DNA of 21,619 nt from Bacillota bacterium (GTDB taxonomy: Bacteria; Bacillota; Clostridia; Lachnospirales; Lachnospiraceae). Of the stretch, positions 1 to 6,741 are shown piece after piece; positions within the stretch are counted from its first letter, which is position 1; every line of letters starts with the position of its first letter. The position numbers and the translations under genes are program-made. The notes beneath the pieces are model-generated. The model was not told the origin of the DNA, did not search any database, and saw only the letters and a program-made list of their open reading frames with translations. The stretch lies in NCBI GenBank assembly GCA_022717655.1, contig JAIIAN010000028.1:1-21619 (forward strand), given 5' to 3'.

Positions 1-75
1 ATCTATAATAAACACGACATCCTGTCGGTAGTATTCATCTAACTGCTGTGCTGAAATTGTGTCGATACCAGCCAT
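1..75 (-). CDS. Rhodanese-like domain protein, N-terminal fragment
   Basis: Only the first 25 codons lie in the window; the gene runs off the left edge. The visible protein begins MAGIDTISAQQLDEYYRQDV and continues VFIID. An 'IS...(Q/E)L' segment followed by a hydrophobic strand ending in Asp is how rhodanese (sulfurtransferase-like) domains usually begin, with the strand leading to 'IDVR'. An AAAAGGA ribosome site sits just upstream of the ATG at 75. The active-site Cys loop is outside the window, so catalytic activity cannot be judged. The call is a family-level guess from a short piece. Confidence 0.5.
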   Translation of the reverse strand, partial: MAGIDTISAQQLDEYYRQDVVFIID

Positions 76-140
76 TTTATTTTTCCTTTTCTTCTATCTT
101 ATGATGGAACTGTCAAAAATGTAATTGTGTCTGTGCCTGC

Positions 141-182
141 ATAAAAACCTGCCATGCAAAATTTCTTTCACACAGCAGGTTT
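141..182 (-). terminator. Rho-independent terminator after the Asn-rich gene
   Basis: The arms AAACCTGC (145-152) and GCAGGTTT (175-182) form an 8-bp stem. On the minus strand the stem is followed by TTTAT. It lies about 80 nt downstream of the stop codon of the Asn-rich gene, in the right orientation to end its transcript. Confidence 0.6.
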
Positions 183-187
183 CTTGG

Positions 188-252
188 ATTTGAAAATTTC
201 TTCTATTAATAAAAGCTTCTTTATTTGAAAATTTCTTTATTGCTTCTTTATT
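188..252. repeat. Imperfect tandem duplication of about 35 bp
   Basis: The 15-mer ATTTGAAAATTTCTT occurs at 188-202 and again at 223-237. Each copy is followed within about 20 bp by GCTTCTTT. The second copy appears to have lost several bases between these two blocks. The segment is AT-rich and non-coding, lying between the Asn-rich gene and its terminator. No function is evident. Confidence 0.45.
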
Positions 253-263
253 TTTTATATGCT

Positions 264-500
264 TTAGTATTCATATTCATTGGAAGCATTTTTATTATGC
301 GTACAGTTTTTACTGTTATTTGCATTTGAATTTTTCTGTGTATTTTTTGAAGTCTGTGTATTAGACTGTGTAGAATTTGTATTGTTGTTTGTTGAGTTTG
401 TTGAATTTGTCTGATTCTGCATACCGCCATTTTTCATATTGTTTGCATTCATCCCATTATTTGTACTGTTCTGATTATTGTTTGAATAATTTTTAGCCAT
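264..500 (-). CDS. Small Asn-rich protein, possible spore protein
   Basis: This 78-residue protein is very rich in Asn, Ser, Thr and Gln. It begins MAKNYSNNNQNSTNNGMNAN and ends with NEYEY, and has no membrane segment or recognisable catalytic motif. I chose the ATG at 500 because AGGAGG lies 7 nt upstream; an in-frame ATG at 521 would place that site inside the gene. The composition resembles low-complexity Q/N-rich small acid-soluble spore proteins of the gamma type, but I see no diagnostic SASP motif. Upstream is a sequence fitting a sigma-G promoter, and a terminator follows. Spore association is therefore inferred from composition and promoter together. It could instead be an unrelated low-complexity protein. 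Confidence 0.65.
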   Translation of the reverse strand: MAKNYSNNNQNSTNNGMNANNMKNGGMQNQTNSTNSTNNNTNSTQSNTQTSKNTQKNSNANNSKNCTHNKNASNEYEY

Positions 501-543
501 TTTACTGCCTCCTGATTTCATAACTGATTTTTGTTACAAACCT

Positions 544-572
544 TAGTATTTCAAGAAGTTTAGAATTTATAC
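544..572 (-). promoter_or_regulatory. Candidate sigma-G promoter for the Asn-rich gene
   Basis: Reading the minus strand, GTATA (568-572) is followed after 17 nt by AATACTA (544-550). The forespore sigma-G consensus is roughly GHATR, 17-18 nt, CATNNTA, so the -35 matches fully and the -10 in six of seven positions. The start codon is about 45 nt downstream of the -10. AT-rich DNA gives chance matches, so this is suggestive only. Confidence 0.45.
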
Positions 573-602
573 ATATTTTTTTCATTTTTTCTTTATTACT
601 TC

Positions 603-631
603 TTGTTTTTATCATAGTAACGTGTTATAAT
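603..631 (+). promoter_or_regulatory. SigA-type promoter for the M20 hydrolase/carrier pair
   Basis: TTGTTT (603-608) and a perfect TATAAT (626-631) are 17 nt apart, which predicts a start near 638. The leader to the ATG at 765 would be about 127 nt. It holds a short hairpin (ACTGTTT 690-696 with AAACAGT 705-711) without a T-run, and a loose inverted repeat CGTAT...ATACG near 640-665. These could be regulatory, but I recognise no known riboswitch. Confidence 0.6.
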
Positions 632-764
632 GCTAATCAACGTATACTTTAATACATGAATACGATAATACAATATCATGATTACGTGAACTGTTTTTAT
701 AACCAAACAGTCCCTAATCATCTGACAACACTTTAGAACGTGACAGAAGAAGGAGTTGATTCTC

Positions 765-1952
765 ATGAGTGAATTGAAAGAAAAAATTGAAGAAGCCGTC
801 AAAAAACACCTTGATACGGCTGTTGCTTTAAGTAAAGATTTGGTCGAACATCCAGAACTTCCTTACCAGGAATTTGAATCCAGCCGAAAAATGGCAGAAA
901 TTTTAAAGAAAGCCGGATTTGAAGTTACTTATCCTTATGCAGGATATGACACTGCTTATTGTGCCAAACTCGATAACGGTGACGGTCCATCGGTCGCAAT
1001 TCTTGCAGAATACGATGCACTTCCAGAAATCGGACATGGCTGTGGTCATAATCTTCACGGTTCTCTCTCCGTACTCTCCGGTCTTGCTTTGATGGATTTA
1101 AAAGACCAATTCAAAGGAAAACTTTACGTCATTGGAACACCTGCTGAAGAAGAAAACGGAGCAAAAATCGGAATGGCAGAACAGGGAATCTTCGATGACA
1201 TGTCAATGGCAGTTATGATGCACAGCAGTTCCGGCGGTTATTCCCTTCCGGATATGGATGTCTTAAGCCTGCGCTGTTATGAGGTTGAATTTTTTGGTGA
1301 AACCGCTCATGCAGTTGCTGCTCCATGGAATGGCAAGAGCGCACTCTCCGCTGCAAGAAAATTTCTTGATTTAATTGACGCAAGGCGGGAATGTTTCACA
1401 CCCGATATTCATGTTAACTCGGTTATCTTAGATGGAGGAAAAGCTCCAAATATCATTCCGGACTACAGTAAAATCCGAATGGAATTTCGTACTTCTTCCA
1501 TGAGCCGATTAGAAAAAGTAGATGAAATGATTAAGAAATGCGCAAATGCCGCAGCGATGGCTCTTGACTGTACCGTAACACTTACCTTTGGACTTTCTGA
1601 TTTTGCAGATATGGTAAGAAATTATCCTCTGGAAAATAAAATAACCGAACTGATGGCAGGTTATGGATTAAAAGTAGGCGATGTTCCTCCGGCTTCCGGT
1701 TCTTCTGATGTTGGAAATGTCAGCTACCGCTGTCCAGCAATGCAGTCCATGCTGTCTATCACAGATGAAAACTTTGCACTGCACACCAGAGATTTCCGTG
1801 ACGCCACCTTAAAACCACAGGCTAACGATGCAATGGCAAAAGGTGCATGCTGTCTTACTGATTTATCTCTGAAAATATTTAATGATGATTCTTTCCGCAA
1901 TACCGTTTATGAAGCATGGCAGAAGGAATTAAAGAAAAAACAATCTGACTAA
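765..1952 (+). CDS. M20-family amidohydrolase (AbgB/aminoacylase-like)
   Basis: This 395-residue cytosolic metal-dependent hydrolase is of the M20 peptidase/amidohydrolase superfamily. Residues 82-99 hold EYDALPEIGHGCGHNLHG, the signature of the AbgB/PM20D2-like branch. It includes the metal-ligand His91 and His95, with Cys93 between them. The acidic pair PAEEE (126-130) and His153 supply further expected ligands or base. The middle segment (roughly 170-290) is the dimerisation domain, starting near FFGETAHAVAAP. The start is the ATG at 765 because GAAGGAG lies 9 nt upstream; an in-frame TTG at 756 lies too close to that site. The gene is followed 20 nt later by a carrier gene, so the pair probably imports and hydrolyses an N-acyl or aminobenzoyl amino acid or a dipeptide. 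The exact substrate cannot be read from sequence. Confidence 0.88.
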   Translation: MSELKEKIEEAVKKHLDTAVALSKDLVEHPELPYQEFESSRKMAEILKKAGFEVTYPYAGYDTAYCAKLDNGDGPSVAILAEYDALPEIGHGCGHNLHGSLSVLSGLALMDLKDQFKGKLYVIGTPAEEENGAKIGMAEQGIFDDMSMAVMMHSSSGGYSLPDMDVLSLRCYEVEFFGETAHAVAAPWNGKSALSAARKFLDLIDARRECFTPDIHVNSVILDGGKAPNIIPDYSKIRMEFRTSSMSRLEKVDEMIKKCANAAAMALDCTVTLTFGLSDFADMVRNYPLENKITELMAGYGLKVGDVPPASGSSDVGNVSYRCPAMQSMLSITDENFALHTRDFRDATLKPQANDAMAKGACCLTDLSLKIFNDDSFRNTVYEAWQKELKKKQSD

Positions 1953-1972
1953 CAAATGAGGGGGACTTGATT

Positions 1973-3370
1973 ATGAGTAAAGAAACGAAAAAAAAGAAAA
2001 AATTTAAACTTCCGCACATTTTTGTGCTGTTGACCGCTATCATTGTTGTCTGTGCGGTTGCAACCTGGCTTTTGCCGGCCGGAGAATTTGACCGTCAGGT
2101 AAACGAAGCCGGAACAGAAGTGGTTGTTCCTGGAACTTACCACACCGTTGATTCTTCACCGGTTGGACCTTTTGAAACCGTAAAGGCCATTTACAATGGT
2201 ATGTTAAACGGTGGAGGAGTTATCTTCTTCGTATTTATTGCTTACGCTGCAATTGGTTTAATTATCTCAACCGGAGCCTTTAACGGACTGGTTGCCGGAC
2301 TTTTAAAAGTCCTTCAGGGAAAAGCAAGGGCCGTCATTATTCCGGTCTTTATTCTGGTTCTTGGCTGTGCTTCTTCCACCATCGGTGTTTTTGAAGAAGC
2401 CTTCCCATTTATTCCAATCTTTGTTGGAATCGCAATTGCCATGGGTTATGACGCCGTTGTCGGACTTGCAATCGTCGCTCTTGGCGTTGGTCTTGGATAC
2501 AGTGGTGCAGTTATGAACCCATTTACTGTCGGAATGGCACAGAGCATCGCAGGTTTACAGCAGTTATCCGGCGCAGGCTACCGTATTATCTGCCACCTTG
2601 CCATGATTGTTGTTGCCTCTATCTTTGTTGTACGCTATGCCTTAAAGATTCAGGCTGACCCGACAAAGAGCCTTGTATATGGAGATAATTTCAGTCACTT
2701 AACCATGGATGCAAAAGAAATGGAAAATCACCCATTTGGTATCCGTGAAAAACTCGTTCTCGCTACTCTTGCTGTTGGTATTGCAGTCATTGTCTGGGGC
2801 GTTAAAGTAAAAGGATGGTACTTTGAAGACTTATCTGCTGTTTTCTTAATCATGGGAATCGTAAGTTCTCTTATCATGGGATGGGGACCAAATACCATCG
2901 CTGAAAAAATGGCAGCAAGTTTCACAGACATTGCGGTTGCCTGTATGATGATTGGTTTCTCACGAGGTATTCTGGTTGTATTACAGTCCGGACATATCAT
3001 TGACACCATTGTTTACGGAATTTCAATTCCATTAAAATATTTCCCATCCTGGATTGCATCCGAAGCAATGCTCGTTGTTCAGACTTTATTAAACTTCCTG
3101 ATTCCATCTGGTTCCGGACAGGCGGTTACAAGTATGCCAATCATGGCTCCACTTGCAGACTTAATCGGTGTTTCCCGTCAGGTATCCGTCCTCGCATTCC
3201 AGTTTGGTGATGGTCTTTCCAACATCGTATGGCCAACCGCTATGGCGCCAATCATGTGTGGAATCGCCGGTGTAAAGATTGAAAAATGGTGGAAATTCAT
3301 TGTTCCAATCTTCCTTGCACTGCTTATTACACAAGGCGTTTTAATTGGAATTTCAACGATTGTTTTCTAA
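1973..3370 (+). CDS. YfcC-family (DcuC superfamily) inner-membrane carrier
   Basis: This 465-residue polytopic membrane protein has a basic cytoplasmic start (MSKETKKKKKFKLPH), then about eleven to twelve hydrophobic segments. The early motif WLLPAGEF and the central GYSGAVMNPFTVGMAQSIAG are typical of the YfcC branch of the C4-dicarboxylate carrier DcuC superfamily. Those proteins are annotated as putative amino-acid or peptide-derivative antiporters. A second re-entrant-like motif, FLIPSGSGQAVTSMPIMAPL, lies near residue 380. The start is the ATG at 1973, 8 nt after GAGGGGG; an in-frame TTG at 1967 is too close. It is co-transcribed with the M20 hydrolase upstream and ends at a strong terminator, so it likely imports that enzyme's substrate. 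The substrate is unknown. Confidence 0.85.
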   Translation: MSKETKKKKKFKLPHIFVLLTAIIVVCAVATWLLPAGEFDRQVNEAGTEVVVPGTYHTVDSSPVGPFETVKAIYNGMLNGGGVIFFVFIAYAAIGLIISTGAFNGLVAGLLKVLQGKARAVIIPVFILVLGCASSTIGVFEEAFPFIPIFVGIAIAMGYDAVVGLAIVALGVGLGYSGAVMNPFTVGMAQSIAGLQQLSGAGYRIICHLAMIVVASIFVVRYALKIQADPTKSLVYGDNFSHLTMDAKEMENHPFGIREKLVLATLAVGIAVIVWGVKVKGWYFEDLSAVFLIMGIVSSLIMGWGPNTIAEKMAASFTDIAVACMMIGFSRGILVVLQSGHIIDTIVYGISIPLKYFPSWIASEAMLVVQTLLNFLIPSGSGQAVTSMPIMAPLADLIGVSRQVSVLAFQFGDGLSNIVWPTAMAPIMCGIAGVKIEKWWKFIVPIFLALLITQGVLIGISTIVF

Positions 3371-3404
3371 AATCTGATACCACAAAATCTTAACCTTACA
3401 TACC

Positions 3405-3445
3405 AAAAGAGGCATTGAAATCATAAATTTCAACGCCTCTTTTTA
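3405..3445 (+). terminator. Rho-independent terminator of the M20/YfcC operon
   Basis: AAAAGAGGC...GCCTCTTTT and TTGAAAT...ATTTCAA form a 16-bp stem with one A-C mismatch and a five-base loop. The stem ends in a T-run and lies 35 nt after the carrier's stop codon. Confidence 0.88.
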
Positions 3446-3524
3446 CGTTCTGTCATACCTTTTTTCCATTTTTTGTGCAATAAGACAGTATTTGTCAACC
3501 CTCAAAAAAGAAAGATGAAAAACA

Positions 3525-3553
3525 TTGCTTTTTTTCCCTTTTTATATTATAAT
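3525..3553 (+). promoter_or_regulatory. SigA-type promoter in a gene-free gap (candidate sRNA)
   Basis: TTGCTT (3525-3530), 17 nt, then a perfect TATAAT (3548-3553). No gene starts downstream on this strand, but a complete terminator lies about 80 nt further on. The predicted start is near 3560. The promoter sits 80 nt after the terminator of the preceding operon, so any transcript would be independent. Confidence 0.55.
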
Positions 3554-3559
3554 ATCACT

Positions 3560-3671
3560 TGTAAAAAGAATTTACCCTTCAAAAATTTTTTTTACATTAT
3601 AACCCCTTATTTAATTATTTATACTCCCCTCGGAGGTCTTGGTAGCTCCCCTATCAAGACCTTCTTTTTTT
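3560..3671 (+). ncRNA. Candidate C-rich small regulatory RNA of about 112 nt
   Basis: This segment is framed by a SigA-type promoter and a 12-bp terminator with seven Ts. It holds no plausible coding sequence. It contains four C-rich, largely unpaired stretches: TACCCTT, AACCCCTT, ACTCCCCT and GCTCCCCT, the last displayed in the terminator loop. GGAG at about 3632-3635 could pair with either CUCC, so alternative folds are possible. C-rich single-stranded motifs that pair with Shine-Dalgarno sequences are known from Firmicute sRNAs such as RsaE/RoxS and LhrC. I do not recognise this RNA as a member of a named family. The promoter and terminator are seen directly; the sRNA role is inferred. Confidence 0.5.
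3634..3671 (+). terminator. Intrinsic terminator ending the candidate sRNA
   Basis: AGGTCTTGGTAG (3634-3645) pairs with CTATCAAGACCT (3651-3662), 12 bp with one G-U pair, leaving a CTCCC loop. It is followed by TCTTTTTTT. The loop exposes a C-rich motif. Confidence 0.75.
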
Positions 3672-3679
3672 GTTCTTTT

Positions 3680-3725
3680 CTAGTACAGCGAATATTAAGC
3701 AGCCAACACATTGACGCTGTACTAG
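3680..3725. repeat. Perfect 11-bp inverted repeat with 24-bp spacer
   Basis: CTAGTACAGCG (3680-3690) and CGCTGTACTAG (3715-3725) are perfect reverse complements. Neither strand shows a T-run directly after the stem, so it is not an obvious terminator for the convergent HAAS gene. It could be an operator, a processing site or a remnant of a small mobile repeat. The rest of the gap 3371-3773 holds the operon terminator and the candidate sRNA; I see nothing else in it. Confidence 0.6.
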
Positions 3726-3773
3726 TTGCTCTAAATTTTTTCTGCCGTTTTTCTCTGCTTTTTCCTGTTTCAT

Positions 3774-4265
3774 TTAAAGTTTTTTCTGCAGATAAGATAA
3801 CGCAAGCAGTACCGCAAGTACCGGCAGTACAATCGGAAGCAGGGCACTAATCAGACTGATAATCAATACAATCACACAGACTGCAATTAAAATCCCGATT
3901 ACCAGATGAATCTTCGCCTGTTTTGAGAGTTTGATATTATTTTTGATACTCTCACTTGCCCAGTCTCCATTTGTTGTTCCATAGTCTCCTTCTGAACGAT
4001 TCTGCCGTCCATATCCATCCTGATAAGCACTTCCCGATGTATCAGCACCATAAGTCTGACCTGTCGTTTCAAACGCCTCCAAAAGTGTTTTTGCAATCAA
4101 TCTCGGAGCTCCAAGTTTTGCCACTGCCTCTCTTTCTGTACAGCCCTTCTCCACTTCTCCATCTATATACTGACTATAATATTGAACATTCTCTTTTACC
4201 AAAGAAGCCGGCATTTCTTCAGAAAGCGCTTCTTTTAGTGTTTCCAAAAATTCCCGCTTATTCAT
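3774..4265 (-). CDS. HAAS/DUF1700-family membrane protein
   Basis: This 163-residue protein has an N-terminal helical HAAS-type domain (about 1-70). It starts MNKREFLETLKEAL, and the signature YYSQYIDGEVEKG...EREAVAKLGAPRLIAKTLL is typical of DUF1700 proteins. A Gly/Ser/Tyr-rich linker follows (about 70-105), then two closely spaced hydrophobic segments (about 118-160). Such proteins are usually encoded next to a PadR-type repressor and are thought to be membrane sensor or anti-sigma-like partners. No PadR gene is visible nearby. AAAGGA precedes the ATG. A TGG-TATCAT extended -10 lies about 70 nt upstream with no good -35. The family assignment is firm, the role is not. Confidence 0.8.
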   Translation of the reverse strand: MNKREFLETLKEALSEEMPASLVKENVQYYSQYIDGEVEKGCTEREAVAKLGAPRLIAKTLLEAFETTGQTYGADTSGSAYQDGYGRQNRSEGDYGTTNGDWASESIKNNIKLSKQAKIHLVIGILIAVCVIVLIISLISALLPIVLPVLAVLLALSYLQKKL

Positions 4266-4396
4266 AATTTTATCCTTTCCCGTTTTTAAGTATCTTAAAA
4301 CACTCCACGGATTTTTTCTTTTATTTTCTCTTTTATGATACCATATCCTGTCAGAAAAAGAATGACCGTTTGGTGAATTTTTTATTAAAATGCAAT

Positions 4397-4445
4397 AAAA
4401 AGCGCTCTATAGAAATCTTTTTCAGACCTCTACCGAGCGCTTTTG
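4397..4445 (-). terminator. Terminator after the COG2426-type gene
   Basis: AAAAAGCGCTC and GAGCGCTTTT flank a loop of about 27 nt with some inner pairing. On the minus strand the stem ends in TTTTTATT. It lies about 50 nt after the stop codon of the small-multidrug-export family gene. The stem is AT-flanked on both sides and might work in both directions. Confidence 0.75.
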
Positions 4446-4495
4446 TCAAGCAGATATTCGCAATTGAAACAGGGGACTTACTTGATTCGGTTAAA

Positions 4496-4996
4496 TTAAG
4501 ATAAAATCGAACCAAGAGCTCCATAACCCACGATACACATAATTACCGTAGCCATGCAAAGTCCGAGTAAGATAGCCGGAACAGATTTCTTCAAATCAAC
4601 TTCTAATAAAGAAGCAACCAAAGAGCCTGTCCATGCTCCTGTTCCCGGAAGCGGAATTCCTACAAATAAAACCAGCCCCCAGAATTCATACCGTTTTATC
4701 TGGTCACTTTTTCCCATCGCTCTTCTTTCCATCTTTTCAACAAGTGGGCGAAAGAGTTTTGTTTTCTTTAACCATTTAAAAATCTGTTTGATAAAAAGCA
4801 GAATAAACGGTATCGGAATTAAATTTCCAATTATACAGATTACAATCGCCTGTGTCATCGGAATCTTTAAAAGTGTTGCTAAGAGCAGTCCTCCTCGAAG
4901 TTCCAGAATTGGCACCATCGAGACAAGAAAAACGGCAACCTCCGGTGATAAAAAAGACGGCATATTTGCGGCAAACCAATGTACAATTGACTCCAT
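4496..4996 (-). CDS. Small multidrug export family (COG2426) membrane protein
   Basis: This 166-residue integral membrane protein begins MESIVHWFAANMPSFLSPEV. The segment MVPILELRGGLLLATLL followed by IGNLIPIPFILLFI, and later GLVLFVGIPLPGTGAWTGSL, are the conserved features of the Sm_multidrug_ex (COG2426) family. The duplicated Gly/Pro-rich loops recall DedA-like re-entrant transporters. Despite the family name, drug export has little direct support in general. I chose the ATG at 4996 because AGGAGG lies 6 nt upstream; the reading frame stays open upstream but lacks a better start. The preceding aminotransferase gene ends 98 nt away on the same strand, so the two may be co-transcribed. Confidence 0.82.
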   Translation of the reverse strand: MESIVHWFAANMPSFLSPEVAVFLVSMVPILELRGGLLLATLLKIPMTQAIVICIIGNLIPIPFILLFIKQIFKWLKKTKLFRPLVEKMERRAMGKSDQIKRYEFWGLVLFVGIPLPGTGAWTGSLVASLLEVDLKKSVPAILLGLCMATVIMCIVGYGALGSILS

Positions 4997-5094
4997 TCTT
5001 TCCTCCTGTAACTTTCCAAAATGCACTTGTGCTCTCTTTTTTACAGGAGTTACAAACGCATTCTTTTTAGTGTACTTATCAATGATACCGTACA

Positions 5095-6282
5095 CTAGCC
5101 TAAAAATTCTTCGGCAAGTGCCTTGAATCCAGGCATGGAATTGATAATCGTTTCATGCGCTACGCAGTAAGCAATACGCACGTATCCAGGGCAGGCAAAA
5201 GAAGAACCCGGAACAATCAAAATGTGCTGTTTCTTTGCCGCTTCGCAGAATACTTTTTCATCTGCAACCGGAGATTTCATAAATAAATAAAATGCTCCCT
5301 GCGGTTTGATACATTCAAATCCCATCTCTTTTAAACCATTATATAAATCTTCCCTGTTTCTGTCATAATATGGCACGTCTGCCTGTGCATCCAAACATTT
5401 CGCAACTGCTTTCTGCATCAGAGACGGAGCATTAACATAACCTAAAATACGTGTCGCAGTACCTGCGGCAGAAATAACATCCTCTGAATCCGCTGCCTCA
5501 TCCGGAATAACAAGATAACCAATTCTCTCGCCTGGAAGAGACAACGACTTACTAAAGGAATAACCAATGATAGCATTTTCATAATATTTTGTCAAATACG
5601 GCACTTCTGCTCCATCATAAGCCAGCTCTCGATACGGTTCATCGGAAATCAGATAGATATCTGTACCAAATTCTTTTTGTTTCTTACGAAGAATTTCCGC
5701 CATTGCCTGAATGGTTTCTTCAGAATAGATAACTCCAGTCGGATTATTTGGTGAGTTTACAATGACAGCCTTTGTTTTTGCAGTCAGTTTTTCTTCCAAT
5801 TCTACAAGATTTGGCTGGAAAGTCTCGGTGTTCGGGCTTACCACAACCAGTTTTCCATCAAAGTTTGAAACATAGCTGTTGTATTCTCCAAAATATGGAG
5901 CAATTGCAATGACCTCATCTCCTGGATTTAATAATGTCTTTAAGATTACATTTAAACCACCTGCTGCTCCAACTGTCATAATAATATTTTTTGCAGAAAA
6001 TGCAGTATCAAATTTTTTATTGATGGATTCTGCTACTGCCTGACGCACATCTTCATAACCGGCATTGCTCATATATCCATGTAATACAATCGGGTCCTCT
6101 TTCTGAACCTCCTCAATAATTGCCTCTTTTACCTGAACCGGTGCCGGTACGTTTGGATTTCCAAGACTGAAATCATACACGTTTTCTGCCCCGTATTTTG
6201 CTGCCATTATTTTTCCTTCTTCAAACATGGCACGAATTGCTGAGCTGTTTTTTACAAGTGCTTTCATTTTATCTGCTATCAT
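5095..6282 (-). CDS. PLP-dependent class I/II aminotransferase
   Basis: This 395-residue cytosolic fold-type I aminotransferase has the expected residues. They are SPNNPTG (177-183), Asp214 in ISDEPY contacting the cofactor ring nitrogen, the Schiff-base Lys245 in SFSKSLSLPGERIGY, and Arg369 in YVRIAYC for the substrate carboxylate. Length and motifs match aspartate/aromatic aminotransferase-like enzymes common in Lachnospiraceae. The specific amino donor cannot be told from sequence. AAGGAG lies 9 nt upstream of the ATG, and a good SigA promoter lies upstream. No biosynthetic partner genes adjoin it, so a general transaminase role is likely. Confidence 0.88.
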   Translation of the reverse strand: MIADKMKALVKNSSAIRAMFEEGKIMAAKYGAENVYDFSLGNPNVPAPVQVKEAIIEEVQKEDPIVLHGYMSNAGYEDVRQAVAESINKKFDTAFSAKNIIMTVGAAGGLNVILKTLLNPGDEVIAIAPYFGEYNSYVSNFDGKLVVVSPNTETFQPNLVELEEKLTAKTKAVIVNSPNNPTGVIYSEETIQAMAEILRKKQKEFGTDIYLISDEPYRELAYDGAEVPYLTKYYENAIIGYSFSKSLSLPGERIGYLVIPDEAADSEDVISAAGTATRILGYVNAPSLMQKAVAKCLDAQADVPYYDRNREDLYNGLKEMGFECIKPQGAFYLFMKSPVADEKVFCEAAKKQHILIVPGSSFACPGYVRIAYCVAHETIINSMPGFKALAEEFLG

Positions 6283-6326
6283 ACTCGTTTTCTCCTTTTT
6301 GTCGTCTCAAAATTTCGTTATTTTTT

Positions 6327-6355
6327 ATTATAATCTTGTGTCAAAGGAAAATCAA
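6327..6355 (-). promoter_or_regulatory. SigA-type promoter for the aminotransferase
   Basis: On the minus strand TTGATT (6350-6355), 17 nt, then a perfect TATAAT (6327-6332). The start codon is about 45 nt downstream of the -10. Confidence 0.7.
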
Positions 6356-6378
6356 TGTTCTTCTTACTTAAGCCAGAA

Positions 6379-6411
6379 GAAAAAAGGACGCTGCTCTCCA
6401 CAACGTCCTTT
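6379..6411 (-). terminator. Terminator of the csoR-copA-chaperone operon
   Basis: AAAGGACG and CGTCCTTT pair around a 13-nt loop, with TTTTTTC following on the minus strand. It lies about 55 nt after the last gene of the copper operon and before the aminotransferase promoter. Just upstream on the minus strand the 13-mer CTATCGTTTTTCT appears twice in a row on the plus strand (about 6412-6443). Confidence 0.8.
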
Positions 6412-6464
6412 CTATCGTTTTTCTTTTTCTATCGTTTTTCTAAAAAACAGTTCCTATTATTTTC

Positions 6465-6719
6465 TTATCTGTGAAACAGAGAAAATCCCTTCTTTTCATA
6501 CGGTTCTGTTTCTACAGAAGTCAACTGATAGCCAGTTTTTTCTACTACTTCTTTTAACTTTCCTTCATCTAATGCTTCTTCTGAAATCACTTCTGTCTGT
6601 TTTTTACTGTGAGAAGATGTTACCTTTTTTACATCAAAATTATTGCGAATTGCATCATTCATGTGGCTTTCGCACATTCCACACATCATTCCATCGATTC
6701 CAAGTGTTGTTTTTACCAT
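6465..6719 (-). CDS. Small heavy-metal-associated (CopZ-like) protein
   Basis: This 84-residue protein starts MVKTTLGIDGMMCGMCESHM. It carries the MxCxxC copper site of HMA domains (Cys13, Cys16) in a ferredoxin-like fold. It likely acts as a cytosolic copper chaperone delivering Cu(I) to CopA or CsoR. It is the last gene of the operon, 22 nt after copA, and has GAGAGG upstream of its ATG. The stretch after residue 40 is Ser/Lys/Glu-rich and less canonical than Bacillus CopZ. The C-terminus extends past the usual end near 70 with a basic tail ending SLFHR. Copper specificity is inferred from the neighbours. Confidence 0.85.
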   Translation of the reverse strand: MVKTTLGIDGMMCGMCESHMNDAIRNNFDVKKVTSSHSKKQTEVISEEALDEGKLKEVVEKTGYQLTSVETEPYEKKGFSLFHR

Positions 6720-6741
6720 AGCTTTATACCTCTCTTATTTT

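Noticed and set aside
248..430. 60-codon frame overlapping the Asn-rich gene
   Set aside because: It is an out-of-frame reading of the same low-complexity codons; the other frame has the AGGAGG site and the matching start.
3473..3850. 125-codon plus-strand open frame
   Set aside because: It runs through a promoter, the candidate sRNA, its terminator and the end of the HAAS gene, has no ribosome site and encodes a Phe/Tyr-rich sequence typical of T-rich non-coding DNA.
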